The position numbers were made by a program, and so were the translations under genes. Under the pieces are notes generated by a model. The model was given only the letters and a program-made list of their open reading frames with translations. It was not told where the DNA came from and searched no databases. Below are positions 7,967 through 15,842 of a DNA stretch of 58,552 nucleotides, piece after piece. This DNA is from JBOGTC01 sp050692055 (GTDB taxonomy: Bacteria; Chloroflexota; Limnocylindria; QHBO01). The DNA lies in assembly GCA_050692055.1 (NCBI GenBank), contig JBOGTC010000149.1:1-58552 (forward strand), read 5' to 3'. Each line of letters starts with the position of its first letter. The stretch's first letter is position 1.

Positions 7967-9412
7967 ATGACCACCGAGGTCGGCGCGCCGTCCGTCGCGA
8001 TCTACGTTGCCGGCGAGTTCGTCGAGGCTGGCACGCCGCTCGAGGTGCGCAATCCCGCCACCGGCGAGCTGATCGCGACCACCTTCCAAGCAGGGACCGA
8101 TGAGCTGGAGCGCGCGACCGCCGCCGCCGTCGAGGCCTTCGAGCAGACGCGGCGGCTGGCCAGCTACGAGCGCCGCGACGCGCTGGCACACGTGGCGCAA
8201 TGCATCGAGCGCGACGCCGATGAGCTCGCCACGCTCCTCAGTCGCGAGTCGGGCAAGCCGATCAAGGATGCCCGCGGCGAGGTTGCCCGCGGCGCGCTCA
8301 CCTTCCGCACCGCCGCCGAGGAGGCGCTGCGCATCAACGGCGAGTGGCTGCCGCTCGACTGGGCCGCCGCCAACCGCGGCCGGCACGGGATCGTGCGGCG
8401 CTATCCGATCGGGCCCGTGGCCGGCATCAGCCCCTTCAACTTCCCGCTCAACCTGGCGGCCCACAAGGTTGCTCCGGCCATCGCCGCCGGCTGCAGCATC
8501 GTGCTCAAGCCGCCATCGAAGGATCCACTGAGCATGCTGCACGTCGCGGGATACCTGGCCGAGACGGACCTGCCGCAGGGCGCGGTGAGCATCGTGCCCA
8601 TGGACCGGCCCACCGGCGACCGCATGGTGCGCGACGACCGCTTCAAGCTGCTGAGCTTCACCGGCTCGCCATCGGTCGGCTGGAAGATGAAGGCCGATGC
8701 CGGCAGGAAGAAGGTGGTCCTGGAGCTGGGGGGCAACGCGGGCGCCATCGTCGACGAGACCGCCGATCTCGACTGGGCGGTGGATCGGCTCGTGTTCGGC
8801 GCCTTCGCCTACGCCGGGCAGGTCTGCATCAGCGTGCAGCGCATCTACGTGGTGCGCGAGATCTACGACGAGTTCGAGCGGCGCTTCGTCGAGCGCGTGC
8901 GCGCCGTGAACCTCGGCGATCCGCTCGATCCGACCACCGATCTGGGACCGATGGTCGACCAGGCCGCCGTCGATCGCACCGACGAGTGGGTGCGCGAGGC
9001 CCTGGACGGCGGCGCCCGGGCGCTGACCGGCGGCGAGCCTGACGGCCAGACCTACCCGCCGACCGTCCTGGTCGACGTGCCCCGCGACGCCCGCGTCTGC
9101 GGCGAGGAGGTCTTCGCGCCGGTCGTCAACCTGTTCGCCGTGGATTCCTTCGAGGACGCGCTGCGCGAGATCAACGACTCGCGCTTCGGCCTGCAATGCG
9201 GCGTCTTCACGTCTTCGCTGGAGCGGACGTTCGCCGCCCACGACGAGCTCGAGGTCGGCGGCGTGATCGTCAACGACGTGCCCACTTGGCGCACCGATGC
9301 CATGCCCTATGGCGGCGTCAAGGACTCCGGTCTCGGTCGCGAGGGCCTGCGCTGGTCGATCGACGACATGACCGAGCCCCGCCTGCTGGCCTTCGCCGGC
9401 CCACCTCGCTGA
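7967..9412 (+). CDS. NAD(P)-dependent aldehyde dehydrogenase
   Basis: 481 residues, the normal length of the family. The oxyanion/cofactor region ISPFNFPLNLAAHKVAPA, general base Glu253 (LELGGN) and catalytic Cys287 (GQVCISVQR) are all present, and the C-terminal PYGGVKDSGLGREG block is intact. The subgroup resembles lactaldehyde, phosphonoacetaldehyde and non-phosphorylating glyceraldehyde-3-phosphate dehydrogenases rather than betaine aldehyde dehydrogenases. A Rieske protein follows after 5 bp and two more genes after short gaps. The physiological aldehyde is unknown; the importer/HAD operon next door makes a phosphonate- or sugar-derived aldehyde conceivable. Confidence 0.88.
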   Translation: MTTEVGAPSVAIYVAGEFVEAGTPLEVRNPATGELIATTFQAGTDELERATAAAVEAFEQTRRLASYERRDALAHVAQCIERDADELATLLSRESGKPIKDARGEVARGALTFRTAAEEALRINGEWLPLDWAAANRGRHGIVRRYPIGPVAGISPFNFPLNLAAHKVAPAIAAGCSIVLKPPSKDPLSMLHVAGYLAETDLPQGAVSIVPMDRPTGDRMVRDDRFKLLSFTGSPSVGWKMKADAGRKKVVLELGGNAGAIVDETADLDWAVDRLVFGAFAYAGQVCISVQRIYVVREIYDEFERRFVERVRAVNLGDPLDPTTDLGPMVDQAAVDRTDEWVREALDGGARALTGGEPDGQTYPPTVLVDVPRDARVCGEEVFAPVVNLFAVDSFEDALREINDSRFGLQCGVFTSSLERTFAAHDELEVGGVIVNDVPTWRTDAMPYGGVKDSGLGREGLRWSIDDMTEPRLLAFAGPPR

Positions 9413-9417
9413 GCGCC

Positions 9418-9780
9418 GTGACCACCGTTGCCACCCGCTACGCTCGCGTCCTGCAGGCGGACGAGCTGCGCGACGGCGAGCTGATCCCGGTCGAGATCGA
9501 CGGTACGCCGGTCGTGCTGGTCCGCCACGCGGGCGAGTTCTTCGCGGTCCAGAACAACTGTAGCCACAAGGATTTCCCGCTCAGCGAGGCCGGGTTCGAC
9601 CCACGCGACGAGGTGCTCGTGTGCGCGTGGCACGGCGGCTGCTTCGACATCCGCAGCGGCGACGCCGTCGTCCCACCGGCCAGCGAGCCTGTCGAGACAT
9701 TTCCGGTGCGCGTCACGGAGCATGGCTGGGTGGAGATCGGCCTGACCGGCAGCCTGGACCAATCGCGCGGCGCGGCCTGA
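9418..9780 (+). CDS. Rieske [2Fe-2S] ferredoxin-like protein
   Basis: 120 residues starting at GTG 9418, 5 bp after the aldehyde dehydrogenase stop. The Rieske cluster ligands are clear: CSHKD and then CAWHGGCFD, the C-x-H ... C-x2-H pattern. Size and lack of a membrane anchor fit a soluble ferredoxin of a ring-hydroxylating or NirD-like type. No oxygenase is encoded nearby, so its electron partner is not visible. Co-transcription with the dehydrogenase, a membrane protein and MoaD-MoaE is likely from the tight spacing. Confidence 0.85.
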   Translation: MTTVATRYARVLQADELRDGELIPVEIDGTPVVLVRHAGEFFAVQNNCSHKDFPLSEAGFDPRDEVLVCAWHGGCFDIRSGDAVVPPASEPVETFPVRVTEHGWVEIGLTGSLDQSRGAA

Positions 9781-9796
9781 CGAGGGACGGCCGGAC

Positions 9797-10576
9797 GTGA
9801 GCATCGAGGCCCTCTTCTTCGTCAACTGGATCTTCTGGGCCGCGCTGTCGGCCGGCACCGTTCTGATCGTGGGCCTGACGGAGCGGCTCGGCGGCACGAC
9901 GCGTGGCTATCGGCTCTTCATGGCCTGGCTGCTCGTCGTCCTCGCCGCTGTGCTCGTCGCCAGCGAGCTCGCCCTCCCGGCCGGCGCGGAAGCATCGGCC
10001 ACCGCCGGCCTGCGGCGCCCGCTGGTGCTCGCGTTCGCCGCCGGCTGCGTCGCCTACCTGGTCGCGTCGCTGGGCCGATGGCCACGCAGCGGCCTCGCCA
10101 TCGGCACCGGGATCCTGGGGCTGGCCGCGCTGGTCACCCTGGCCGCGGCAGGCGGCGTGCGGAGCGTCCCGCTCTTCGCCGGGCAGCTCGTGCTTGCCGC
10201 CCTCGCCCTCGGAGCGGTCAACGCCGCGATGCTGCTCGGCCACTGGTACCTGGTGACGCCCAGGCTGAGCCCTGCGCCGCTGCGACGCATGATGTGGCTG
10301 CTCATGGCCGTGCTGGTGCTGCAGGGAATCGCCTTCGGCGCGGCCCTGGTCGGGGTCGGAGCCGACCCGCTCGCGGGCGGCATGGGCTGGCTCACCTGGC
10401 TGCGCCTGGCGGTCGGGATCCTGCTGCCGATCGTGATCACCGTCCTCGCCATCCTGGCCAGCCGCGCGGCCTCGCTGCAGGCCTCGACGGGGCTGCTGTA
10501 CGTGGGCCTGGCGATGGTCATGGCCGGCTCGATCGCCGGCGCCAGCATCACCTACCTGACCGGCGTGCCGGTCTAG
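9797..10576 (+). CDS. Polytopic membrane protein, function unknown
   Basis: 259 residues with about eight transmembrane segments and almost no soluble domain. A motif in the middle, MLLGHWYLVTPRLS, carries a membrane-embedded histidine and resembles a block seen in uncharacterised Chloroflexota and Thermus membrane proteins; a heme- or quinone-binding role is possible but not established. It starts at GTG 9797, 16 bp after the Rieske gene, and is followed 15 bp later by MoaD-MoaE, so it belongs to the same operon. Confidence 0.6.
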   Translation: MSIEALFFVNWIFWAALSAGTVLIVGLTERLGGTTRGYRLFMAWLLVVLAAVLVASELALPAGAEASATAGLRRPLVLAFAAGCVAYLVASLGRWPRSGLAIGTGILGLAALVTLAAAGGVRSVPLFAGQLVLAALALGAVNAAMLLGHWYLVTPRLSPAPLRRMMWLLMAVLVLQGIAFGAALVGVGADPLAGGMGWLTWLRLAVGILLPIVITVLAILASRAASLQASTGLLYVGLAMVMAGSIAGASITYLTGVPV

Positions 10577-10591
10577 CCTCCGGACGGACCG

Positions 10592-11254
10592 ATGCGCGTG
10601 CGCGCCCGCTGCTTCGCCTCGCTGCGCGAGCTCAGCCTGGACCGATGCGACCTCGACCTCCCCGACGGCGCCACCGTGGCCGATGCCTGGACCGAGCTTG
10701 TCGCTCGCTTTCCGGCGCTGGCTCCGCACCGCGACTACGTACGCGCCGCCCGCAATGGCGCTTATGCCGGCTGGGACGTGCCGCTCGCCGATGACGACGA
10801 GGTCGCCTTCCTGCCTCCGGTTTCCGGCGGCGCTGCGCCGCTCATCGCCGAGCTCAGCGATCGGCCCATCGACGTCGCCGCGCTGGAGGCCGCCGTCGCT
10901 CGCCACGCCCACGGCGCGGTGGTGACCTTCGTGGGCCGTGCCCGCGACCACGCCGATGACGGCCGCGCCGTGACCGAGCTCGAGTACGAGGCCTATCCCG
11001 AGATGGCCGCGTCCGTCCTGCGCGAGATCGCGGCCGAGGCAGCCGACCGCTGGAGCTGCGCGGTCGCGGTCGTGCACCGCACCGGGATCGTGCCGATCGG
11101 CGAGGCTGCGGTGGCCATCGTCACCGCCTCGGCGCACCGTGGGGAGGCGTACGACGCCAATCGCCACGTCATCGAGGCGATCAAGGAGCGGCTGCCGATC
11201 TGGAAGCGGGAGCGCTTCGCCGACGGCAGCGAGTGGAAGCGTCCCGGCGCCTGA
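10592..11254 (+). CDS. MoaD-MoaE fusion, molybdopterin synthase
   Basis: 220 residues. Residues 1-80 are a MoaD ubiquitin-like domain ending in PPVSGG (Gly79-Gly80); residues 85-220 are MoaE, with TFVGRARDH, VVHRTGIVPIGE, SAHRGEAYDA and the lysines of IKERLPIWKRE that line the active site. Together they convert precursor Z (cPMP) to molybdopterin. MoaD normally needs a free C-terminal GG for thiocarboxylation, so the fused protein should be cleaved after Gly80, as reported for MoaX of Mycobacterium tuberculosis. It closes the aldehyde dehydrogenase / Rieske operon. Confidence 0.9.
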   Translation: MRVRARCFASLRELSLDRCDLDLPDGATVADAWTELVARFPALAPHRDYVRAARNGAYAGWDVPLADDDEVAFLPPVSGGAAPLIAELSDRPIDVAALEAAVARHAHGAVVTFVGRARDHADDGRAVTELEYEAYPEMAASVLREIAAEAADRWSCAVAVVHRTGIVPIGEAAVAIVTASAHRGEAYDANRHVIEAIKERLPIWKRERFADGSEWKRPGA

Positions 11255-11305
11255 CGTCGCTCGTTCGAGCCGTTTGGCCCTCGACAGCGTTCGTTCGCGC
11301 AGCGG

Positions 11306-11359
11306 ACCGCCCGGTTGGCCGCCGTCCGCGCCGCGTACCGCCCGGTTGGCCGCCGTCCG
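11306..11359. repeat. Perfect 23-bp direct repeat, 31-bp period
   Basis: The unit starting ACCGCCCGGTTGGCC occurs at 11306-11328 and, without a mismatch, at 11337-11359, immediately before a family 1 element. Confidence 0.85.
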
Positions 11360-11360
11360 T

Positions 11361-11494
11361 GCCAGATTCCAACCACCGGCGGCTTCGGCGAGCTGAGATT
11401 CCGCCGCATGGCCCTTCCGACATAGATATACCCAGATTTGCAGGCCTTAGTGCCTCCTCGAGAGTGCCGAAGCCGGCCGTGGTTGGCGTATGAC
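11361..11494. repeat. Family 1 palindromic repeat (short form, 134 bp)
   Basis: The left end GCCAGATTCCAACCACCGG and right end AGCCGGCCGTGGTTGGCG are inverted copies of the family half-site. The centre holds GATATACCCAGATT, shared with the copy at 14074-14206. An isolated right half follows at 11535-11565. Confidence 0.75.
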
Positions 11495-11587
11495 AACTGT
11501 GTCGCGGCGCCCCTCCCAAGAGGCCGTGTCGAGCGTGCCAAAGCCGGCGGTGGTTGGCGTATGGCAGCGGCGGCGTGCTTGCCGTCC

Positions 11588-12118
11588 TCAGCGCCCGCCG
11601 GCGATCGATGCGATCCACGCTTCCGCCTCGCTGGGAGATCGCAAATGGACGAGGCGCAGGTCGGGGCGCAGGGCCAGGTGCTCGACCAGCCGCTGCCGCC
11701 GCCCGCGGTGAGTGGTGAGGATCCACCACAGCAGGGAGTCGCGCCCGGCGATGTGGCTCATCCGCTCGCGGTTGCCGGTACCGGGCCAGAATTCCTCGCG
11801 GCTCTGCACCCGGGCCAGCGTTCGACGGGCCCAGCGGGACAGGACGAGGTGCAGCGGGTAGTCGAGCCACACAATGGTGTCGACGCGGGACCAGGTGATA
11901 TGCCGCACGGAGCGGTACCCGCCGTCGACGACCCAGGCCGGCGCGTCGGTGGCCTGGCGCACCCGTCCCTCGAACAGCTCGGTCGCGACTGGCTGCCAAT
12001 CCGGCCCCCAGTACAGCGCATCGAGCTCGACGTGCCGTACGCCAACGGCGGTGGCCAGGCGTCGCGCGAGCGTCGTCTTGCCGGAGCATGAGGTGCCCAC
12101 CACGTTGATCCGTCGCAT
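11588..12118 (-). CDS. Small P-loop nucleotide kinase-like protein (adenylate kinase/FlaR type)
   Basis: 176 residues. Walker A GTSCSGKTT lies near the N-terminus (about residues 8-16). The following VELDALYWGPDWQPV block and the R-rich lid (RWARRTL) are typical of the topology modulation/FlaR-like P-loop family, whose substrates are mostly unknown. The ATG at 12118 precedes the first beta strand (RRINVVGTS) directly. It is divergent from the zinc-ribbon membrane protein gene, with about 70 bp between. Confidence 0.75.
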   Translation of the reverse strand: MRRINVVGTSCSGKTTLARRLATAVGVRHVELDALYWGPDWQPVATELFEGRVRQATDAPAWVVDGGYRSVRHITWSRVDTIVWLDYPLHLVLSRWARRTLARVQSREEFWPGTGNRERMSHIAGRDSLLWWILTTHRGRRQRLVEHLALRPDLRLVHLRSPSEAEAWIASIAGGR

Positions 12119-12187
12119 CGGCGGGGGAGTCTAGACGATGTTGACAGCGTGCAAACATGGACCGGTCCGTGCACAATGCTGCCCGAC

Positions 12188-13384
12188 ATGGCGACTCCCA
12201 AGCCGGGCGAGATCCGCTGCCCGACGTGCCACCGATCCACGCCTCCAGCCGGGTTCTGCACCCAGTGCGGCTCCGCGATCCCGACTGATGCCCGCATCCG
12301 GCCGCGGGGCATGGACCGTGACGAACTGCAGGATCGCATCCGCGCTCGCCGATCCGGCGGCGATCCGTACCGCCGCGGCGGGATGGCCGATGAGCCGGCA
12401 TATGAGCGGTACGAGCCCGACCCCAATGACTCTCGCCCGCGTGGCGACGAGCCGGCGGCCACCGAGCGCCGAATCGACTACTTCGACGAGGAAGCACATC
12501 CTCCACCGCCTCCCGTGCCGGTGGCGCCGCCCCCCGACGTCACCCGCGACACCGATGCCGACGAATGGCGGAGTGGAGATGCGTGGGATCGGCGTGACGA
12601 GCCGCGCTGGGAGGAACCGCCGCCGGCGCCGGCCTACGCCCCGCCGCCGGCCTACGCCCCGCCGTCGGTGGACGAGCCAGTGCGTCGCGTCGACAACTAC
12701 GACGATGCCTATGACGCCGATGCGCCCTACGATTACGACCCGGAGGAGTACGACCACGACCGTTACGACGAGCGGGACGATCGTCGCTCCGGGGCGGGGG
12801 CATTCGCCATTCTCGGCTTCTTGGCGCTGGGCGTCCTCGCGCTGCTGGGTGGAGCGGTGCTGGCCGGCATGTTCGGCGAGGATCCGTCCGGCATCGGCGC
12901 AGCATCCCCCACGCCGAGCGTGGCCGTCACGCCGTCGCCAGCGGCATCGGTCTCCGCAACACCCGGCTCGCCGGGTGGATCCCCCGCGCCCGGTGGATCG
13001 CCCGGAACCGGCGGCTCGCCGCCGCCCACCGACGGTCCGGTCACGTTCCCAGATGGGTTCCTCGGCGAGCTGCAGCCCTGCGCCACTTCTGCCATGGACT
13101 TCGATGGCTGTGACGAAGATGGATCGACGATCTCGGGCGATGCGATGTGGACCTGGATCGGCTTCGATGACGCCAGGGGCGATGACACCCTCGTGCTGTC
13201 GCTGCAGTCGGATGGCCAGACGATCAGCCAGCAGGAGCGCGTCATGAGCGAGAGCGTGAACTGCCCGGACGTATGCCAGGGCTACCTGATCCAGGGCTTC
13301 CGTGGGCTCGCTCCCGGCAGCTACACGCTCCTGCTCGAGCGCAACGGGGAGTTCGCCGACCAGGCGACGTTCATCGTTCAGTAA
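12188..13384 (+). CDS. Zinc-ribbon, low-complexity, single-pass envelope protein
   Basis: 398 residues. A cytoplasmic zinc ribbon CPTC...CTQC (residues 11-28) is followed by about 170 residues rich in D, E, P, R and Y, one transmembrane segment (AILGFLALGVLALLGGAVLA), a Ser/Pro/Gly linker (SPGGSPAPGGSPGTGGSP) and a C-terminal extracytoplasmic domain with paired cysteines (CATS, CDED; NCPDVC) ending in GSYTLLLERNG. That domain resembles the C-terminal part of the next gene product. ATG 12188 was chosen because it places the zinc ribbon at the N-terminus; in-frame starts exist at 12149 and 12179. Function unknown; a sensor or scaffold role is possible. Confidence 0.65.
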   Translation: MATPKPGEIRCPTCHRSTPPAGFCTQCGSAIPTDARIRPRGMDRDELQDRIRARRSGGDPYRRGGMADEPAYERYEPDPNDSRPRGDEPAATERRIDYFDEEAHPPPPPVPVAPPPDVTRDTDADEWRSGDAWDRRDEPRWEEPPPAPAYAPPPAYAPPSVDEPVRRVDNYDDAYDADAPYDYDPEEYDHDRYDERDDRRSGAGAFAILGFLALGVLALLGGAVLAGMFGEDPSGIGAASPTPSVAVTPSPAASVSATPGSPGGSPAPGGSPGTGGSPPPTDGPVTFPDGFLGELQPCATSAMDFDGCDEDGSTISGDAMWTWIGFDDARGDDTLVLSLQSDGQTISQQERVMSESVNCPDVCQGYLIQGFRGLAPGSYTLLLERNGEFADQATFIVQ

Positions 13385-13431
13385 AGCCCCCGATCACGCG
13401 CATGGCGCGCGGCATGCACCATCGCTCGTCG

Positions 13432-14043
13432 ATGACCATCCGAACCCGCTTCGAGCGGCTGCGCCTTCCCATCGGCCTCGTCTTGTTGGTGGTCCTCGGG
13501 TTCGTGCTCTTCCCGCGCGACGACGGGGAAGGCTCGACGCCGGCGCCGACGGCATCGCAGGTGATCGTCCTGCCCGTTGGTGGCGAGGCTCGACCGGCCA
13601 AGACGCCAACGCCGGCTCCGACCCCTGCGTTCACGCCGATCCCGACGGTTGCCGCCCGCGCCAGCCCGACACCGGTCCCCACGCCATCGGCCCCACCGGT
13701 TTCCGAGGACGACGCCCCATTCGGCGGCGCGGAGGTGCTCGCCTGCCGATCGATATCGGGCTCGAGCTGCGACCGTGAGATCAACAACCTGCCGCCGAAC
13801 GCCGATTCCTTCGTCGCTCTCGTGCGCTTCACCGATGCCCGGGCTGGCGACGTCATGAACGCGATCCTGGATGGGCCGTCGGGCGAGATCTCCGGCGGTG
13901 GATACACGCTGCAGGGTGGTGGCGATGGCTACTACTACTCGACCTTCCAGGCCGGAGGCCTTCCGGCCGGCGAGTACACCGTGACGGCGACCCGCAACGG
14001 CACCCAGATCGCGACGACGAGCTTCACCAAGCGTGGACCGTGA
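13432..14043 (+). CDS. Single-pass extracytoplasmic protein, related to the preceding gene product
   Basis: 203 residues: short basic N-terminus, one transmembrane segment (GLVLLVVLGFVLF), a long Thr/Pro linker (TPTPAPTPAFTPIPT) and a C-terminal domain with CRSISGSSC and GEYTVTATRNG. The last 90 residues share spacing and motifs with the end of the upstream protein (D-A-R-x-GD ... GL-x-G-x-YT ... RNG), pointing to an old tandem duplication. An in-frame ATG at 13402 would add ten residues; 13432 fits the signal-anchor better. No known family. Confidence 0.6.
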   Translation: MTIRTRFERLRLPIGLVLLVVLGFVLFPRDDGEGSTPAPTASQVIVLPVGGEARPAKTPTPAPTPAFTPIPTVAARASPTPVPTPSAPPVSEDDAPFGGAEVLACRSISGSSCDREINNLPPNADSFVALVRFTDARAGDVMNAILDGPSGEISGGGYTLQGGGDGYYYSTFQAGGLPAGEYTVTATRNGTQIATTSFTKRGP

Positions 14044-14073
14044 GCCGATGAGCCGATTTCCCGCTCGATCTGT

Positions 14074-14206
14074 GCCAGATTCCAACGACCGCCGGCTTGG
14101 GCACGCTGAGAGGCCCCTGATGCGCTTCGCGGCATTGATATACAGAGATTCTGGGACCGATATGCCGAGCCCAGTCTGCCCAAGCCGCGCCTGATTGGAG
14201 TTTGGC
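14074..14206. repeat. Family 1 palindromic repeat (short form, 133 bp)
   Basis: Left end GCCAGATTCCAACGACCGCC and right end CAAGCCGCGCCTGATTGGAG, inverted relative to each other. The centre carries GATATACAGAGATT, matching the centre of the 11361-11494 copy. It lies between two convergent genes. Confidence 0.75.
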
Positions 14207-14249
14207 GGAAGCTCAGCGTCACGGCCGTGTGGGCCCTTGGCGGGGCGGC

Positions 14250-15341
14250 TCAGCCGCCGGCGCCGATCTCCGAGGTCGCCGCGTGCCCGGCCGCCGGCGA
14301 GGCACCGGCATCGCGTCGCCGCACGGCGAGGGCGCTGATCGCCTCGAGCACGCAGCGATGGGCGGCTGCCGCGGTGACCTCGGCGTGGTCGAACGGCGGC
14401 GCCACCTCCACGACGTCCATGCCGGCCAGCTCGACCGCCACGACGACCTGGCGAATCGCGCGCAGCAGCTCGCGGGTGAGCATGCCACCGGGCTCCGGGG
14501 TGCCCGTCCCGGGCGCCATGCCCGGATCGATGACGTCGATGTCGACCGACAGGTAGACGACCTCCGGCCCGTCGAGCGCCTCGCCGATGGCGTCGCGGAC
14601 GACCGCCTCCGCGCCGCGCTCCTCGATCTCGGTCATGAGGTGCCAGCGCATGCCGTGGTCGCGCATCCAGTCCAGGGTCTCGGGCGCGGGCCAGTAGCCG
14701 CGCAGCCCGACCTGCACGAAGTTGCGGCCTGACACGGCACCCGATTCGATCAGGCGGCGCATCGGCGTGCCGTGGGAGCGCAGGTTGCCCCAGGTGGAGT
14801 TCGCCGCATCGGCGTGCGCGTCAAAGTGCACGATGCCCAGGCGCCGCGGCGCGACCGCCTCGGCCACGGCCGACGCGGACGGGTAGGTGATCGAATGGTC
14901 GCCGCCCAGCACGATCGGCACCGCGCCGCTGCGCGCCACGTCGAGCACCTTGCGCCTGATCACCGTGTGCCCGCGCTCGATGTCCATCGGCACCACCGGG
15001 GCGTCGCCGGCGTCGACCACGTCCACGTAGGCGTACGGCTCGATGCCCAGCTGCAGCGAGTTGATGTCACCGCTGTGGTAGCTCGCCTGCCGGATCGCGC
15101 GCGGCCCGAACCGGGCCCCCGGCCGGTGGCTGACGGCATCGTCGAAGGGTGCTCCCACGATCGCCACGTCCGGCCGGCGCTCCGCGAGCGCCGCCGCATC
15201 GGTCACCAGCGGGAGCTTCTGGAAGCTCGGCATGCCGACGTAGGAAGGCAGGTCGAAGTCGTCGTAGGAGGTGTAGGGATCGGCCCCGGGCGGGGCCTCG
15301 TCGTTCAGGCCGCGACCAGGGCGGCGTGTCTCCTCGGCCAT
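14250..15341 (-). CDS. Ureohydrolase (agmatinase/guanidinobutyrase-type)
   Basis: 363 residues with all manganese-binding motifs of the arginase/agmatinase fold: GGDHS, FDAHAD and SVDIDVIDP. It hydrolyses a guanidino compound to urea and an amine. The block STWGNLRSHGTPMRRL between the second and third motifs determines substrate, and does not allow a confident choice between agmatine and guanidinobutyrate. No polyamine gene is adjacent. The N-terminal 40 residues (PGRGLNDEAPPGAD) extend beyond the usual fold. The gene stands alone and is divergent from the DUF2203 operon. Confidence 0.85.
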   Translation of the reverse strand: MAEETRRPGRGLNDEAPPGADPYTSYDDFDLPSYVGMPSFQKLPLVTDAAALAERRPDVAIVGAPFDDAVSHRPGARFGPRAIRQASYHSGDINSLQLGIEPYAYVDVVDAGDAPVVPMDIERGHTVIRRKVLDVARSGAVPIVLGGDHSITYPSASAVAEAVAPRRLGIVHFDAHADAANSTWGNLRSHGTPMRRLIESGAVSGRNFVQVGLRGYWPAPETLDWMRDHGMRWHLMTEIEERGAEAVVRDAIGEALDGPEVVYLSVDIDVIDPGMAPGTGTPEPGGMLTRELLRAIRQVVVAVELAGMDVVEVAPPFDHAEVTAAAAHRCVLEAISALAVRRRDAGASPAAGHAATSEIGAGG

Positions 15342-15440
15342 GGGGCGTGCAGCGTCTCCCGTCGCAGCGGACAGGCGCCGTCGCTGCGCGGAGCAGGCCT
15401 GTCCCGGCGATCGATGCTAGCACGCTACCATCGGCCTCCG

Positions 15441-15842
15441 ATGGACGACGAGCGAGCGAGCTACACGCTGGAGGAGGCGCGGGCGCTTCTGCCCACGATT
15501 CGGGCCACCCTGCTGCAGCTCGCGGTCGAGCGCCACCGCCATGCCGAAGCGCACGCGCAGCTCCACGCGCTCATGCACGACGAGGAGGATGGCGACCTGG
15601 ACCGCGCAGCCGCCGTGAGGCGACAGGAGGCGGTGACCGCCGAGCTGCGCGCGCGCGTGCGTAGCCTGCTGGACCATCTCGACTCAATCGGCGTCGAGGT
15701 GCGCGACCTCGATGAAGGGCTCATCGACATCCCGACGCGTCGGGACGGCGAGGCGGCCTGGCTGTGCTGGCGCCTGTCCGACCCGGAGCTCGCCTTCTGG
15801 CATTCCACGCGCGAGGGATTCGCCTCGCGCAAGCCGTTGTGA
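15441..15842 (+). CDS. DUF2203 family protein
   Basis: 133 residues. The family pattern is complete: YTLEEARALLPTIR at the start, a coiled-coil-prone helical middle, then VEVRDLDEGLIDIP, LCWRLSDPELAFWH and GFASRKPL. Function is unknown. ATG 15441 is the natural start. Its TGA overlaps the GTG of the kinase gene (GTGA at 15839-15842), so it is the first gene of the pseudouridine operon. Confidence 0.75.
   Translation: MDDERASYTLEEARALLPTIRATLLQLAVERHRHAEAHAQLHALMHDEEDGDLDRAAAVRRQEAVTAELRARVRSLLDHLDSIGVEVRDLDEGLIDIPTRRDGEAAWLCWRLSDPELAFWHSTREGFASRKPL

Larger units (their letters stand above)
11255..11587. other. Intergenic repeat region
   Basis: No gene seen. It contains a 23-bp direct repeat (11306-11359), a family 1 element (11361-11494) and an extra family 1 half-site (11535-11565). 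Confidence 0.6.
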
